This document shows, piece by piece, positions 1 to 6,200 of a stretch of DNA of 7,024 nt. The translations under genes and the position numbers were made by a program. Origin of the DNA: an uncultured Bacilli bacterium (GTDB taxonomy: Bacteria > Bacillota_I > Bacilli_A > RF39 > UBA660); assembly GCA_934149245.1 (NCBI GenBank), contig CAKPER010000055.1, positions 1 to 7,024 of the forward strand, given 5' to 3'. Positions within the stretch are counted from its first letter, which is position 1. Every line of letters starts with the position of its first letter. The notes beneath the pieces were generated by a model that saw nothing but the letters and a program-made list of their open reading frames with translations, searched no databases and was not told the origin of the DNA.

Positions 1-297
1 ACTTTAGCAAATAAAGAAGTAATAAATACTAAAGATGGTCAGAGATTAATTTTAACTTTTGAAGGAGATAATCCATTTGTTTTAGTAGAAGAAACTATTA
101 GTTATGCTGATGAGGGACTAATAATTCCTGTAAGTGGAAGTTTAGATTTTCTAACAGATGTAATAGGGGTAATAAATGATAATTCAGTATCTTTTGATAG
201 TAATGGTATAGGTTACTATATTGTTAGTGATAAATTAAATAAAACAGAATTAGTAAATATAGCAAGGTCTATAAGTGTACTACCAGTAAGTAAATAG
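1..297 (+). CDS. C-terminal fragment of a possible LolA/GerS-like (DUF4367-type) lipoprotein
   Basis: An open frame in phase with base 1 runs to a TAG at 295-297 and gives 98 residues; the start lies outside the window. The visible part is soluble, with no membrane segment or cysteine motif. It shows alternating short hydrophobic stretches typical of a beta-rich domain. Its end, GIGYYIVSDKLNKTELVNIA followed by RSI, resembles the closing strand and helix of LolA-fold or DUF4367 lipoproteins of Bacillota (the YdcC/GerS type), where a glycine-tyrosine strand precedes a helix built on 'K.EL..IA.S'. That match is from memory of family patterns and is tentative. If right, the protein would be an exported, lipid-anchored envelope protein, but the N-terminal lipobox is not in view. 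A likely terminator follows directly, so the next gene is probably transcribed separately. Coding status is fairly sure; function is not. Confidence 0.6.
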   Translation, partial: TLANKEVINTKDGQRLILTFEGDNPFVLVEETISYADEGLIIPVSGSLDFLTDVIGVINDNSVSFDSNGIGYYIVSDKLNKTELVNIARSISVLPVSK

Positions 298-299
298 TT

Positions 300-333
300 A
301 AAGTAGATATTAAATTATCTTCTTTTTCTTTTT
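300..333 (+). terminator. Probable intrinsic terminator after the left-hand partial gene
   Basis: AAAGTAGATA (300-309) pairs with TATCTTCTTT (316-325) around a 6-base loop (TTAAAT), giving nine pairs with one T-T mismatch. A T-rich tail, TTCTTTTT (326-333), follows at once. It starts three bases after the TAG at 297. The stem is AT-rich and therefore weak by thermodynamics, but stem, position and T tract fit a Rho-independent terminator in a genome of this composition. Confidence 0.55.
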
Positions 334-359
334 GGGTAATAAAAATCATTTAAAGTCTA

Positions 360-365
360 TATAAT
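360..365 (+). promoter_or_regulatory. Possible -10 element for the deacetylase gene
   Basis: TATAAT at 360-365 is a perfect -10 hexamer, but no good -35 lies 16-18 bases upstream. It would start transcription at about 371-373, inside the ribosome binding site, leaving a leader of only about ten bases. In DNA this AT-rich the hexamer may be chance, so the call is weak. If it is not used, the deacetylase would depend on an unseen promoter or on readthrough past 300-333. Confidence 0.25.
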
Positions 366-370
366 TAGTT

Positions 371-376
371 AGGTGA
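371..376 (+). promoter_or_regulatory. Ribosome binding site deciding the deacetylase start at 382
   Basis: AGGTGA sits five bases before ATG 382. An in-frame GTG at 373 gives a slightly longer frame, but that GTG is itself part of this Shine-Dalgarno sequence, so 382 is the better start. Confidence 0.75.
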
Positions 377-381
377 ATTCT

Positions 382-1392
382 ATGAAAAAATATATTCTTT
401 TAGTAGTAATAACCATATTAGTTATTCCGTTGTTAATTTATTTTTATGATTTAAAAGAAGATATTCAAAATAAGGAGTTAGTAGCAAAAAATGTTTATAT
501 AGAGTATCCTTATTTTAATATTAAGCCAATAGATGATTATATAAATAATTACTTAGATATAAATATTAGTGTAACTGATTCTAAAATATTTATGGATTAT
601 GATTATAGTAAAAATAATGATTTGATAGATTTATATCTTTATACTTATAAAGAGAAAGATAATACGCTTAAAAAAATTATTAATAATATTGAAATAAATA
701 CTAGTACTAAAGATATAGTAGAAGATAAAATAGTAAAAAATATAGCTTCTAGTGAGGAGTATGATATTTATACTAATAAAAAAATTAACAGAAATAAACC
801 TATGATTGCTCTAACTTTTGATGATGGACCTAATGCTAATACTACTAAAATATTAGAAATTTTAAAAAAATATAATGCTAAAGCAACTTTTTTTATCTTG
901 GGAACAAATATAGAGGGAAATGAAAATACTATTAAAAGGATGCAAGAGTTAGATATGGAAATAGCAAGTCATATGTATAGTCATAAATTAATTACTAAAC
1001 TAACTGATAAAGAAATATTAGCAGAAATAAAAAAAACAGATAAATTAATTTATGGATTGACAAATAAATATCCGTCTCTTATAAGACCCAGCTATGGAAC
1101 TTCTAATAGAAAAATAAAGAGTTTAATAGATCGACCAATTATTTTGTGGGATATAGATACATTAGATTGGAAATATCATAATTCTAAGAGAATTAGTTCT
1201 AAAGTAATTAATAAAGTACATGATGGAGATATTGTTTTAATGCATGATATTTATACGGCAACTGCTAATAGTTTAGAAATAACAATTCCCAAATTACAGA
1301 AAAAAGGTTATCAGTTAGTAACAGTCTCAGAGTTATTCTATTATAAGAATAAGGAATTAAAGCCTTCTGTTGCTTATGGAAGTGCTAAATAA
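382..1392 (+). CDS. Membrane-anchored polysaccharide (peptidoglycan) deacetylase, CE4/NodB family
   Basis: The 336-residue protein has a basic start (MKK) and a hydrophobic segment at about residues 4-22 without an obvious cleavage site, so it is probably a type II anchored protein with its enzyme domain outside. Residues 23-135 are a lysine- and asparagine-rich linker or small domain I cannot place. The NodB domain spans about 140-320 with all the motifs in order: TFDDGP at 145-150 (catalytic base and metal aspartate), HMYSH at 197-201 (two metal histidines), RPSYG at 235-239, DTLDW at 259-263 and LMH at 286-288. CE4 enzymes remove acetyl groups from N-acetylglucosamine or N-acetylmuramic acid in the wall, often giving lysozyme resistance (PgdA type) or, in spores, muramic lactam (PdaA type). 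Which substrate applies cannot be told here. Small departures are Met for Ser/Thr in the second motif and Ser for the second Pro in RPPYG; no catalytic residue is lost. The start at 382 follows the AGGTGA site. Confidence 0.93.
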   Translation: MKKYILLVVITILVIPLLIYFYDLKEDIQNKELVAKNVYIEYPYFNIKPIDDYINNYLDINISVTDSKIFMDYDYSKNNDLIDLYLYTYKEKDNTLKKIINNIEINTSTKDIVEDKIVKNIASSEEYDIYTNKKINRNKPMIALTFDDGPNANTTKILEILKKYNAKATFFILGTNIEGNENTIKRMQELDMEIASHMYSHKLITKLTDKEILAEIKKTDKLIYGLTNKYPSLIRPSYGTSNRKIKSLIDRPIILWDIDTLDWKYHNSKRISSKVINKVHDGDIVLMHDIYTATANSLEITIPKLQKKGYQLVTVSELFYYKNKELKPSVAYGSAK

Positions 1393-1405
1393 ACCGTAAA
1401 AATGC

Positions 1406-1434
1406 TTGAAAAAATAAAAATAATATTATATACT
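1406..1434 (+). promoter_or_regulatory. Sigma-A-type promoter for the HD/metallopeptidase unit
   Basis: TTGAAA (1406-1411) and TATACT (1429-1434) are separated by exactly 17 bases. The -35 matches the consensus at five of six positions and so does the -10. Transcription should start near 1441, leaving a leader of about 27 bases before ATG 1468. The -35 begins 14 bases after the deacetylase stop, and I see no terminator between, so readthrough from that gene is also possible. Confidence 0.75.
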
Positions 1435-1454
1435 TGATATATCTAGTAGATTAT

Positions 1455-1459
1455 AAGGA
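1455..1459 (+). promoter_or_regulatory. Ribosome binding site deciding the HD gene start at 1468
   Basis: AAGGA lies eight bases before ATG 1468. An upstream in-frame ATG at 1459 overlaps this site and has no Shine-Dalgarno sequence of its own, so 1468 is preferred. Confidence 0.7.
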
Positions 1460-1467
1460 TGTGCTAT

Positions 1468-2223
1468 ATGAAGGAAACAAAAATAATGAATGTTTTTAAT
1501 AAATATATAAAAAATTTTGATATGAATAAAGGTAATGTTAAAGCTTTATATTTTCATAGTCTAAAAATGATGGAACTATGCAAAGATATTGCTAATAATT
1601 TGGGTATTTTTACTGAAGATGAAGTAGTAATTTGTGGCTTTATTGGTCTATTTCATGATATAGGAGCTTTTAGTAATAGAAAAAAATTAACATTTCTTAA
1701 TAATGAAGGTGTAGATTATAGTAAAAAAAGTGTTGATATAATTTTTGATAGCGATAAATTGATTAGAAAAATAACTGAAGTGTCAACGTATGATGATATT
1801 ATAAAAGTTAGTATTTATTGTCAAAATAAAAATGGGCTTCCTAATGGCTTGGATGAGAAAATGCTTCATTTTTGTAAAGTACTAAAAGATGCTCATGCTC
1901 TAGATAATTTTCGCATGGTTATAAACTATCCTTATATGGATATGCAAATAGATAATTATCCTAATAGTTTAGTTTATGATAATTTTAGGCAATATAGGGT
2001 AATTAATAATAAAATAAGTGATAATGATGCTGACAACATTCTAGAGGTTTTAAGTCAAATTTTTGGTATGAATTATCGTTGGAGTTTTATTCTTTTAAAG
2101 CAAGAAGAATTTGTAGATAAGTTAATATCGTCATTAAAAATAAAAAATAAAGAAATAAAAAAATTCTTTACTCAAATAGGGATGGTTTTAAATTTATATA
2201 TAGATAGAAAAATAGCTAGTTAA
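1468..2223 (+). CDS. HD-superfamily putative phosphohydrolase with altered metal-ligand positions
   Basis: The 251-residue protein is soluble, with no signal peptide or membrane segment. The HD fold is recognisable: H30 (in LYFHSLKMMELC), then the H63-D64 pair in FIGLFHDIGAF. Next comes a region that in related Bacillota proteins reads roughly 'HN...IP' and ends with a 'RDADKLD' box. Here those read CQNKNGLP (118-125) and KDAHALDNFR (140-149), so Gln119 stands where a histidine is usual and His143 where the last metal aspartate is usual. The C-terminal part, with FGMNYRWSF at 199-207, matches the aromatic tail seen in many HD proteins of this type. The family hydrolyses phosphate esters, often of nucleotides; the substrate is unknown here, and the substitutions could mean altered metal use, altered activity or a binding-only role. 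It is the first gene of a probable two-gene unit with the metallopeptidase that follows. The HD assignment is solid; the function is open. Confidence 0.8.
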   Translation: MKETKIMNVFNKYIKNFDMNKGNVKALYFHSLKMMELCKDIANNLGIFTEDEVVICGFIGLFHDIGAFSNRKKLTFLNNEGVDYSKKSVDIIFDSDKLIRKITEVSTYDDIIKVSIYCQNKNGLPNGLDEKMLHFCKVLKDAHALDNFRMVINYPYMDMQIDNYPNSLVYDNFRQYRVINNKISDNDADNILEVLSQIFGMNYRWSFILLKQEEFVDKLISSLKIKNKEIKKFFTQIGMVLNLYIDRKIAS

Positions 2224-2242
2224 TATGGTATTTTGTATAATT

Positions 2243-2249
2243 GGAGTGA
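2243..2249 (+). promoter_or_regulatory. Ribosome binding site deciding the metallopeptidase start at 2254
   Basis: GGAGTGA at 2243-2249 precedes ATG 2254 at normal spacing. A longer in-frame reading from TTG 2233 would place this site inside the coding region, so 2254 is chosen. Confidence 0.75.
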
Positions 2250-2253
2250 TTTT

Positions 2254-3270
2254 ATGTATGAGGAAATAAAGAAAATGATAAGTAGTAAAAATAGTAGTAT
2301 AGATAATCAAACTCTTGTATATTTTACAAATTATTTTTATTGCTTGGTAAAAGATAATTTAATTCCTCAAAAAATTAAATTAGAATCTTTAATAGATAAT
2401 GCTATGAAATACGCAAGCAAGATTGAATTTTATGATGCAAATCACAGAGTATATTTAGAAAATGGTTCTGATACTAAGGGGTTTAGAGATCCTGACACAA
2501 AAACAATCTTTATAAGGGCAAATTTAGAAGAACCACTTAAGGAAATAACTGTCTACCATGAATTACATCATGCAGTACAAACAAATCCTCATAATGATGA
2601 GGTTGACATTAATCAAAAAAGTAATATTGGAAGACTAATTATGGAAGCTCAAACTCAATATTTTGCAGAAAAAATTTATCAAGAAATTCATGGTGTAGCA
2701 TTTGAAGAAAGACAAATTCCAACGGAAAATTTAAGAATGGCTGGTAATGGTATAGTTACTTCAAAATTACATAATTATGAAATGTATGATAATTTATTAA
2801 GTAAACTTGCAATTATGTTAGATGTATCAAAAGATTATTTTGTATCAATAAACTTTTTATATGAAAATAATGAGGGGTTAAAAAATTTAGAAACAAAATA
2901 TAATGAAGCAAAGGAAAAATATAAATTACCATATAGTTTTGAAGAAACATTATTAATGTTAGATTATATTTATTGTGTTGATTTAATTGCATATAAAGAT
3001 AATCCAGATAAAGAAACTATTCTATCAGGAAAAGAAACAGAGTCTTTTTATCAAATATATCCTGAAAAAGACTATAAGTTATCACAGCAAACACAAAAAA
3101 GATATATAAATAGTTTTGATGTAGATAATTTTTTAGCTTTAGTTGATTCGGGAGGCAATTATAAAGAATTTGGTAGATTAGTTATTGATTGTGAAAAAAG
3201 AAAAATAATATCACAATTTATTGAGCCACCTTCTGGAAAAGATCAAGGAAATACTCATAAAAGAAGTTAA
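2254..3270 (+). CDS. Putative zinc metallopeptidase with an HExxH motif, unknown family
   Basis: I do not recognise this gene as a named family. The 338-residue protein has no signal peptide or membrane helix, so it is probably cytoplasmic. The clearest feature is HELHH at 102-106 (an HExxH zinc site), set in the helix-like context EITVYHELHHAVQ and preceded by a possible edge strand, TKTIFIRANL (82-91). Downstream, LIMEAQTQYFAEKIY (128-142) offers Glu131 as a plausible third zinc ligand 25 residues after the second histidine, as in gluzincin-type peptidases. The N-terminal 80 residues and the C-terminal 190 or so, which are acidic, tyrosine-rich and largely helical by eye, have no motif I can name. 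The last residues, from about 325, are polar and probably disordered. The gene starts 30 bases after the HD gene with no promoter or terminator visible between, so the two are probably co-transcribed. Substrate and role are unknown. An alternative is a non-proteolytic zinc protein or a regulator-cleaving enzyme in the manner of ImmA/IrrE, but no helix-turn-helix partner is nearby. Confidence 0.7.
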   Translation: MYEEIKKMISSKNSSIDNQTLVYFTNYFYCLVKDNLIPQKIKLESLIDNAMKYASKIEFYDANHRVYLENGSDTKGFRDPDTKTIFIRANLEEPLKEITVYHELHHAVQTNPHNDEVDINQKSNIGRLIMEAQTQYFAEKIYQEIHGVAFEERQIPTENLRMAGNGIVTSKLHNYEMYDNLLSKLAIMLDVSKDYFVSINFLYENNEGLKNLETKYNEAKEKYKLPYSFEETLLMLDYIYCVDLIAYKDNPDKETILSGKETESFYQIYPEKDYKLSQQTQKRYINSFDVDNFLALVDSGGNYKEFGRLVIDCEKRKIISQFIEPPSGKDQGNTHKRS

Positions 3271-3286
3271 AATAAGAAGTTAAAAA
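3261..3286 (+). repeat. 13-bp tandem duplication across the metallopeptidase stop codon
   Basis: AAGAAGTTAAAAT (3261-3273) is followed directly by AAGAAGTTAAAAA (3274-3286), identical in the first 12 of 13 bases. The first copy carries the last codons and the TAA stop (3268-3270), and the second lies just outside the gene. It looks like a small replication-slippage duplication; no function is implied. Confidence 0.85.
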
Positions 3287-3300
3287 TTGTGGCTAATTTT
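3283..3300 (+). terminator. Weak hairpin after the metallopeptidase gene, possible terminator
   Basis: AAAATT (3283-3288) and AATTTT (3295-3300) pair around the loop GTGGCT, and a G-T wobble at the top can add a seventh pair. The stem is entirely AT below that and the only T run is inside the stem itself. It is the only candidate stop signal between the metallopeptidase and the valS promoter, so termination here is possible but not well supported. Confidence 0.25.
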
Positions 3301-3360
3301 ATCTAGTAATTATATTTTAATAATTTTTAGGTAGTAGTTTTAAAAATGTCTTATTAATAA

Positions 3361-3389
3361 TAGACTAACAAATTAAAATATGCTATAAT
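3361..3389 (+). promoter_or_regulatory. Extended -10 promoter for the valS leader
   Basis: TATAAT at 3384-3389 is a perfect -10 with an upstream TG (TGCTATAAT) forming an extended -10. Seventeen bases before it is TAGACT (3361-3366), matching TTGACA at four of six positions. The expected start is about 3396, just before the first conserved parts of the T-box leader, which is strong positional support. Confidence 0.8.
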
Positions 3390-3487
3390 AACATCTAAAG
3401 AGAAAGACTATGAACAAGAGGAGTAGTATAATTAATATTAAAAGAGAGCTAACGCTTGGTGGAAGTTAGTAATATTATTGTATGAAT

Positions 3488-3490
3488 GTA
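3488..3490 (+). promoter_or_regulatory. T-box specifier codon GTA (valine)
   Basis: GTA lies in the 3' side of the stem I internal loop, preceded by TGAAT and followed by GCTTGGGAG. This is the place where the specifier sits in known T-box leaders, just before a purine and the CTTGGAG-type motif. It predicts recognition of tRNA-Val with anticodon UAC and agrees with the valS gene downstream. Confidence 0.85.
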
Positions 3491-3598
3491 GCTTGGGAGT
3501 TGTATATCTGAAACTAAGTAAGATATATCGTTTTGTTTGCGTTATAAACTAAGAGGTAATATTTTGCTTTTTAAATATTATGAATTAAGGTGGTACCA

Positions 3599-3647
3599 CG
3601 AACTTAAATCTCGTCCTTATGGATAAGGTTTAGTTCGTTTTTATTTT
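3599..3647 (+). terminator. T-box leader terminator
   Basis: CGAACTTAAA (3599-3608) pairs with TTTAGTTCG (3629-3637) with one bulged T. Inside it CCTTA (3615-3619) pairs with TAAGG (3624-3628) around TGGA. TTTTTATTTT (3638-3647) is the U tract. CGTCCTT (3612-3618) is also the 3' arm of the antiterminator, so the two structures exclude each other, as expected for T-box attenuation. Confidence 0.92.
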
Positions 3648-3654
3648 AGAAGGG
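3648..3654 (+). promoter_or_regulatory. Ribosome binding site deciding the valS start at 3665
   Basis: AGAAGGG ends one base before an in-frame ATG at 3656, too close to serve it, and ten bases before ATG 3665. The protein from 3665 begins MLEKKYNHK, the usual Gram-positive ValRS start, so 3665 is preferred. Confidence 0.75.
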
Positions 3655-3664
3655 AATGATAATA

Positions 3665-6196
3665 ATGTTAGAAAAAAAATATAATCATAAAAAAGTAGAA
3701 GATGGAAAATATGAAAAATGGCTAGAAAAGCAATATTTTAAAAGTGGTGATTTAAATAAGGTTCCATATTGTATAGTTATTCCACCTCCTAATGTAACAG
3801 GGAAATTACATTTAGGTCATGCTTGGAATACAACAATTCAAGATATTTTAATTAGATATAAAAGAATGTCTGGTTATGATGCTCTATGGCTACCTGGAAC
3901 AGATCATGCTGCTATAGCAACAGAAGTAAAAGTAATTAATAGATTAAAAAATAAGGGAATCAATAAGTATGAATTAGGACGTGATAAATTTTTAGAAGAA
4001 TGTTTTAAATGGAAAGATGAACATGAGTCTATAATTCATGAACAATGGGCAAAACTTGGCCTTTCTGTAGATTATTCTAAAGAAAGATTTACTATGGATA
4101 AAGGAATGAGTGATGCTGTAAATAAAGTATTTGTTGACTTATATAATAAAGGTTTAATTTACCGGGGAGAAAAAATAATAAACTGGGATCCTGTAAGTAA
4201 AACAGCTCTTTCTAATGAAGAAGTAATCTATAAAGATGTAAAGGGAGCATTTTATCATATTAAATATTATTTAGAAGATAAAACTACTTATCTAGAGGTA
4301 GCAACAACAAGACCAGAAACTTTATTTGGTGATACAGCAGTAATTGTAAATCCTAAAGATAAAAGATATAAAAAGTATGTAGGTAAAAATGTAATATTAC
4401 CAATAGTTGGAAAGTTAATTCCAGTAATAGCAGATGAACATGCTGATCCAGAGTTTGGAACAGGTATTGTAAAAATAACTCCCGCTCACGATCCTAATGA
4501 CTTCGAGGTAGGAAATAGGCATAATCTTGAAAGAGTAGTTGTAATGAATGAAGATGGTACTATGAATGCCAATGCTTATCAATATGAGGGAATGGATAGA
4601 TTTGAATGTCGTAAAAAGTTAATAGAAGACTTAAAAAAAGCTGATTTATTAGTTTCTGTTAAAGAAATAACACACTCTGTTGGACATTCTGAGAGAACAG
4701 ATGCTATGGTAGAGCCATATTTATCTAAGCAATGGTTTGTTAAGATGCGTCCATTAGCAGATAGGGTATTAGATATCCAAAAGAAAAAAGATGAGAAAGT
4801 AAATTTTGTTCCTAAAAGATATGAGAAAATTATGAATCATTGGATGGAAATAACTTATGATTGGTGTATATCAAGGCAACTTTGGTGGGGACATCAAATT
4901 CCAGCATGGTATAAGGATGACAAGGTATATGTAGGAGTAACACCACCTAAAGAAGAGGGGTGGGTTCGTGATCAAGATGTTCTAGATACTTGGTTTTCAA
5001 GTGCTTTGTGGCCTTTTGCAACCTTAGGTTGGCCAAATAAAACAACTGATTTAGAAAGATATTATCCAAATAATGTTCTAGTAACAGGCTACGATATAAT
5101 TCCATTTTGGGTAAATAGAATGACTTTTCAAGGCTTAGAATTTATGGATAAACGTCCATTTAAAGATTGTATAATTCATGGCTTAATTAGAGATAAACAA
5201 GGAAGAAAAATGAGTAAGAGTCTAGGTAATGGTGTTGACCCTATGGATGTTATAGAAAAATATGGAGCAGATAGTCTAAGATTTTTCTTAACAACCAATA
5301 CAGCAATGGGCTTAGATTTAAGATATGATGAAGAAAAAGTAAGATCAACTTGGAATTTTATAAATAAATTATGGAATGCTTCTCGTTATGTTTTAATGAA
5401 TATAGAAGATTTAAAAGAAATAACTTTAGATGATTTAAAGCCAGAAGATAAATGGATTTTAACTAAATTAAATATAACTATAAAAGATGTTACTAAAAAG
5501 ATGGAAAAATATGATTTCAATTTAGTTGGTAATACTCTTTATAGCTTTGTATGGGATATATTCTGTGATAAATATATAGAATTATCTAAATTTAATTTAA
5601 CAAATACAAAGAAAAGTGTTTTATGCATAGTCTTAACAGATATAATAAAATTACTTCATCCATTTATGCCATATGTAACTGAAGAAATATATAGTATGCT
5701 TCCAATAAAAGATGCAGAATCAATAATGATATCATCTTATCCTGTGTATGATAAAAATAGGAAATATATAGAAGAAACTAAATTAATAGATAATACTCTA
5801 GATTTTGTAACAACTGTAAGAAATAAAAAACAAGAGTTAAATATTGGTAAAGATTATAAGGTGAAAATAGAGATTAACAATATTTATATTAAAGAATTAG
5901 TAAAAGATATGTTAAAGTTAAATAATAAAGAGGTAATAGATAATAATGATGGTAGTAGTGTTGTAAATATAACTAAATATGATTTTAGTATTGATATAAT
6001 CTATGATAATAGTCAAAATAAAGAAGAATTAGAAAGAAAACAGGCTGAGGAGATTAAAAAATTAACAGAAAGTATTGCTAGAAGAAAGAAACTACTTAGT
6101 AATTCAAATTATTTAAATAAAGCTCCAAGTGAGATTGTAACTAAAGAAAAGAAAGCTTTAGAAGAAGAATTATCTCAGCTAGAATCTTTAAAATAA
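3665..6196 (+). CDS. valS: Valyl-tRNA synthetase
   Basis: This cytoplasmic class I aminoacyl-tRNA synthetase joins valine to tRNA-Val using ATP and edits mischarged threonine. The 843-residue protein is close to the usual bacterial length (about 880) and intact. The Rossmann catalytic domain begins at about 35 with PPPNVTGKLHLGH (40-52, HIGH motif HLGH at 49-52) and WLPGTDHAAIATE (75-87). The CP1 editing domain follows, with TTRPETLFGDTAVIVNP (214-230) and GTGIVKITPAHDPND (265-279). The catalytic core resumes with DWCISRQLWWGHQIPAW (399-415), DVLDTWFSSALWPF (438-451) and KMSKS at 515-519. The anticodon-binding helical domain covers about 590-740, and a C-terminal coiled-coil arm runs from about 783 to the end with charged heptads typical of ValRS. 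The gene is under the valine T-box upstream. The next gene starts four bases after its stop, with no terminator, so the two are likely co-transcribed. Confidence 0.98.
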   Translation: MLEKKYNHKKVEDGKYEKWLEKQYFKSGDLNKVPYCIVIPPPNVTGKLHLGHAWNTTIQDILIRYKRMSGYDALWLPGTDHAAIATEVKVINRLKNKGINKYELGRDKFLEECFKWKDEHESIIHEQWAKLGLSVDYSKERFTMDKGMSDAVNKVFVDLYNKGLIYRGEKIINWDPVSKTALSNEEVIYKDVKGAFYHIKYYLEDKTTYLEVATTRPETLFGDTAVIVNPKDKRYKKYVGKNVILPIVGKLIPVIADEHADPEFGTGIVKITPAHDPNDFEVGNRHNLERVVVMNEDGTMNANAYQYEGMDRFECRKKLIEDLKKADLLVSVKEITHSVGHSERTDAMVEPYLSKQWFVKMRPLADRVLDIQKKKDEKVNFVPKRYEKIMNHWMEITYDWCISRQLWWGHQIPAWYKDDKVYVGVTPPKEEGWVRDQDVLDTWFSSALWPFATLGWPNKTTDLERYYPNNVLVTGYDIIPFWVNRMTFQGLEFMDKRPFKDCIIHGLIRDKQGRKMSKSLGNGVDPMDVIEKYGADSLRFFLTTNTAMGLDLRYDEEKVRSTWNFINKLWNASRYVLMNIEDLKEITLDDLKPEDKWILTKLNITIKDVTKKMEKYDFNLVGNTLYSFVWDIFCDKYIELSKFNLTNTKKSVLCIVLTDIIKLLHPFMPYVTEEIYSMLPIKDAESIMISSYPVYDKNRKYIEETKLIDNTLDFVTTVRNKKQELNIGKDYKVKIEINNIYIKELVKDMLKLNNKEVIDNNDGSSVVNITKYDFSIDIIYDNSQNKEELERKQAEEIKKLTESIARRKKLLSNSNYLNKAPSEIVTKEKKALEEELSQLESLK

Positions 6197-6200
6197 TATT

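Larger units (their letters stand above)
3396..3647 (+). promoter_or_regulatory. T-box riboswitch (tRNA-Val sensing) controlling valS
   Basis: All parts of a canonical transcriptional T-box leader can be read. Stem I opens near AAC (3413-3415), which pairs with GTT (3499-3501), followed by GAGGAGTAGTA containing the AGTA turn of the specifier loop. TAATATTA (3433-3440) pairs with TAATATTA (3470-3477). CTAAC (3449-3453) pairs with GTTAG (3465-3469) and encloses the GGTGG apical loop motif, with AGAGAG just before. The specifier is GTA at 3488-3490, a valine codon, followed by G and the usual CTTGGGAG. Stem II is TATATCT (3503-3509) with AGATATA (3521-3527). Stem III is TAATATTT (3557-3564) with AAATATTA (3573-3580). 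The antiterminator is AAGG (3587-3590), the bulge TGGTACC (3591-3597) and ACG (3598-3600), pairing with CGTCCTT (3612-3618). The TGGT of the bulge would pair with the ACCA end of uncharged tRNA-Val. Uncharged tRNA should stabilise the antiterminator and turn on valS. Confidence 0.95.

Noticed and set aside
3323..3347. Inverted repeat ATTTTTA / TAAAAAT with an 11-base loop upstream of the valS promoter.
   Set aside because: All-AT seven-pair stem with no T tract after it; such repeats are expected by chance in DNA of this composition.
3656..3664. Upstream ATG for valS adding three residues (MII).
   Set aside because: It is one base from the Shine-Dalgarno sequence, too close for initiation, and ATG 3665 gives the usual family N-terminus.
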